DNA of 64,000 nt from Bacteroidota bacterium (GTDB lineage Bacteria; Bacteroidota; Bacteroidia; Chitinophagales; Chitinophagaceae), in contig JAFDXN010000034.1 in the NCBI GenBank assembly GCA_018267915.1, positions 51,996-115,995 on the forward strand. Direction: 5' to 3'. Under the pieces are notes generated by a model. The model was not told where the DNA came from and searched no databases. It saw only the letters and a list, made by a program, of their open reading frames with translations. The position numbers and the translations under genes were made by a program. How positions within the stretch are numbered: the first letter of the stretch is position 1; the number at the start of each line of letters is the position of its first letter. Positions 63,163-64,000 of the stretch are shown in pieces.

Positions 63163-63707
63163 TTTTTTTCTTCGCTGACGCGTTGTTCGAAGGTGTGTTC
63201 TTTTCGCCAGGGGTAGTCGGTGGGGTTGTAGTATTGGTCGGCGTCGTATTCGAATTCGTAGGGTTCGAGGCCTTTTTCTCTTCCGGCGTGGAGGTATTCG
63301 TCGATGTAGTCGGATATGAATATGGCTGCATCGTTGTTGCGGGTTTGGAGCCAGCTTACAAAGTTGATCATAGATTGTGCGCTTTCGCCTTTGGAGACGT
63401 TCAGCTTTATTTTAGGTATGGCGGAGATGAGCTTGCGGAGGGTCTCGGCTTCCTCTTTAGAGGGGTAGCGGTCTTCGAAATCGCGGGTCTTGATCTTCCA
63501 GTTGAGGTGGGAGATGTGATTGTAGATGTCATCGACAATCTGCGCGGGCATGAGGCGGGAATTGGCCTTGAGGGTCTTCCAGTTGCCTTGTTTCATCCAG
63601 TCGTAAAGGGTGCGGGTGCTGACGCCTGCGCGCTCTGCGATCTGGGCTTGGGTGAGATTGGTTTTGAAATAGAGGTCGTAGGCGGTTGCCTTCGGATTTT
63701 GCTTCAT

Positions 63708-64000
63708 AATGATTGGTTTAGTTGATAAGTTGATATGTTGACAGGTTGATAAGTTGAGTGGGGAATTGTCATAGTGAGCCGTGTCGAATCCCTGCCTGTT
63801 CGGACGGGCAGGCCCGCCTAGTCAGTCGGGCAGGCATGACTGGCTGAGGAATGGATATTCAGCTCAATAGCATTCCTGAGCTACTGGCCCACGCAGGGCA
63901 CTAATCACCCCGTCTCGCTCTTTTTATTGGAAACTCATCTGTTTGAGCGATCCACCCCTCTTTGGAAAAAAGAGGGGAACTTTGGCTCAGGGTGACAACC
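63708..64000. other. Repeat-rich region without a gene to the window edge
   Basis: No credible ORF is seen in these 293 bases. They contain a GTTGATAAGTTGA direct repeat (63721-63733 and 63745-63757), a GGGCAGGC/CCTGCC inverted-repeat cluster (63791-63835) and a CCCCTCTT/AAGAGGGG hairpin (63955-63962 with 63970-63977). The promoter of the HTH gene may lie near 63708-63750. Confidence 0.6.

Larger units (their letters stand above)
62928..63707 (-). pseudogene. HTH-domain protein, N-terminal part, interrupted by the IS
   Basis: Residues 1-75 hold a phage-terminase-small-subunit-like or transposase-type helix-turn-helix (YFKTNLTQAQIAERAGVSTRTLYDWMKQGNW). The rest, up to about residue 235 (DNLPLSS), is the native protein including a linker that looks like translated intergenic repeats; the remaining codons (to 62928) belong to the IS. 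The C-terminal fragment is at 61276-61564. The native function is unknown. Confidence 0.75.

Noticed and set aside
63048..63725. 225-aa plus-strand frame at the right end
   Set aside because: Antisense to the HTH protein; Val/Gly/Phe-rich composition typical of mirror frames.
63001..64000. CRISPR array
   Set aside because: Repeats here differ from each other and lack regular spacing with unique spacers; they are hairpins and short direct repeats.

Overview
The window looks like the chromosome of a free-living member of the Bacteroidota, probably a Chitinophagaceae-like or related lineage. The evidence is the recurring TAnnTTTG -7 promoter boxes (several with an upstream TTG), the lack of obvious Shine-Dalgarno sequences, a type IX secretion (T9SS) C-terminal sorting domain, bacillithiol synthesis (BshA), DUF4199, DUF4369/TlpA and LpxR families, and lipid enzymes of sphingolipid type. 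Genes are dense, short-spaced and on both strands. No rRNA, tRNA, CRISPR array or prophage was recognised. The genus is inference.

Layout. 1-10.7 kb: an edge-truncated gene, ilvE, a DnaJ-like co-chaperone, a DEGS1-like sphingolipid desaturase, a sensor kinase, malic enzyme and a flavoprotein. 10.7-22.2 kb: an OppC-type permease with an M28 peptidase, a small cytochrome c, bshA, an amino-acid permease, YdcF, M23 and L,D-transpeptidase wall enzymes, an esterase and a nucleotidyltransferase pair. 22.2-29.5 kb: a minus-strand block of mutS, M1 peptidase, two FKBP prolyl isomerases and an NrnA-type DHH phosphoesterase. 29.5-37.3 kb: ndk, trmH-like, clpS, DPP4-like S9 peptidase, BrkB, then a cytochrome c fused to a PHM-like copper domain followed by a thioredoxin-like protein. 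37.4-41.4 kb: a three-module GH18-CE4-GT2 polysaccharide protein and miaE. 41.4-50.3 kb: tandem PEBP proteins, a frameshifted LuxR-type regulator, a cysteine-rich secreted protein, a sphingomyelin-synthase-like PAP2 protein, outer-membrane proteins (BamA/TamA-like, LpxR, frameshifted DUF3943). 50.3-61.2 kb: lipoproteins, DinB, a T9SS-exported beta-propeller-like protein, DUF922, AlkB, YceI, cold-shock protein, two response regulators and a TlpA-type thiol oxidoreductase. 61.3-64 kb: an IS3-family element inserted in an HTH protein gene, then an intergenic stretch rich in repeats and hairpins.

The most interesting points are (i) two lipid enzymes resembling eukaryotic sphingolipid enzymes (DEGS1-like and SMS-like) 40 kb apart, (ii) a lipoprotein joining a cytochrome c to the full copper-ligand set of peptidylglycine monooxygenase, (iii) a single polypeptide carrying hydrolase, deacetylase and synthase modules for a GlcNAc-type polymer, (iv) an IS3-type element with three 32-bp-spaced repeats at one end that splits a gene whose two halves can be rejoined, and (v) two genes broken at homopolymers that could be real pseudogenes or assembly errors.
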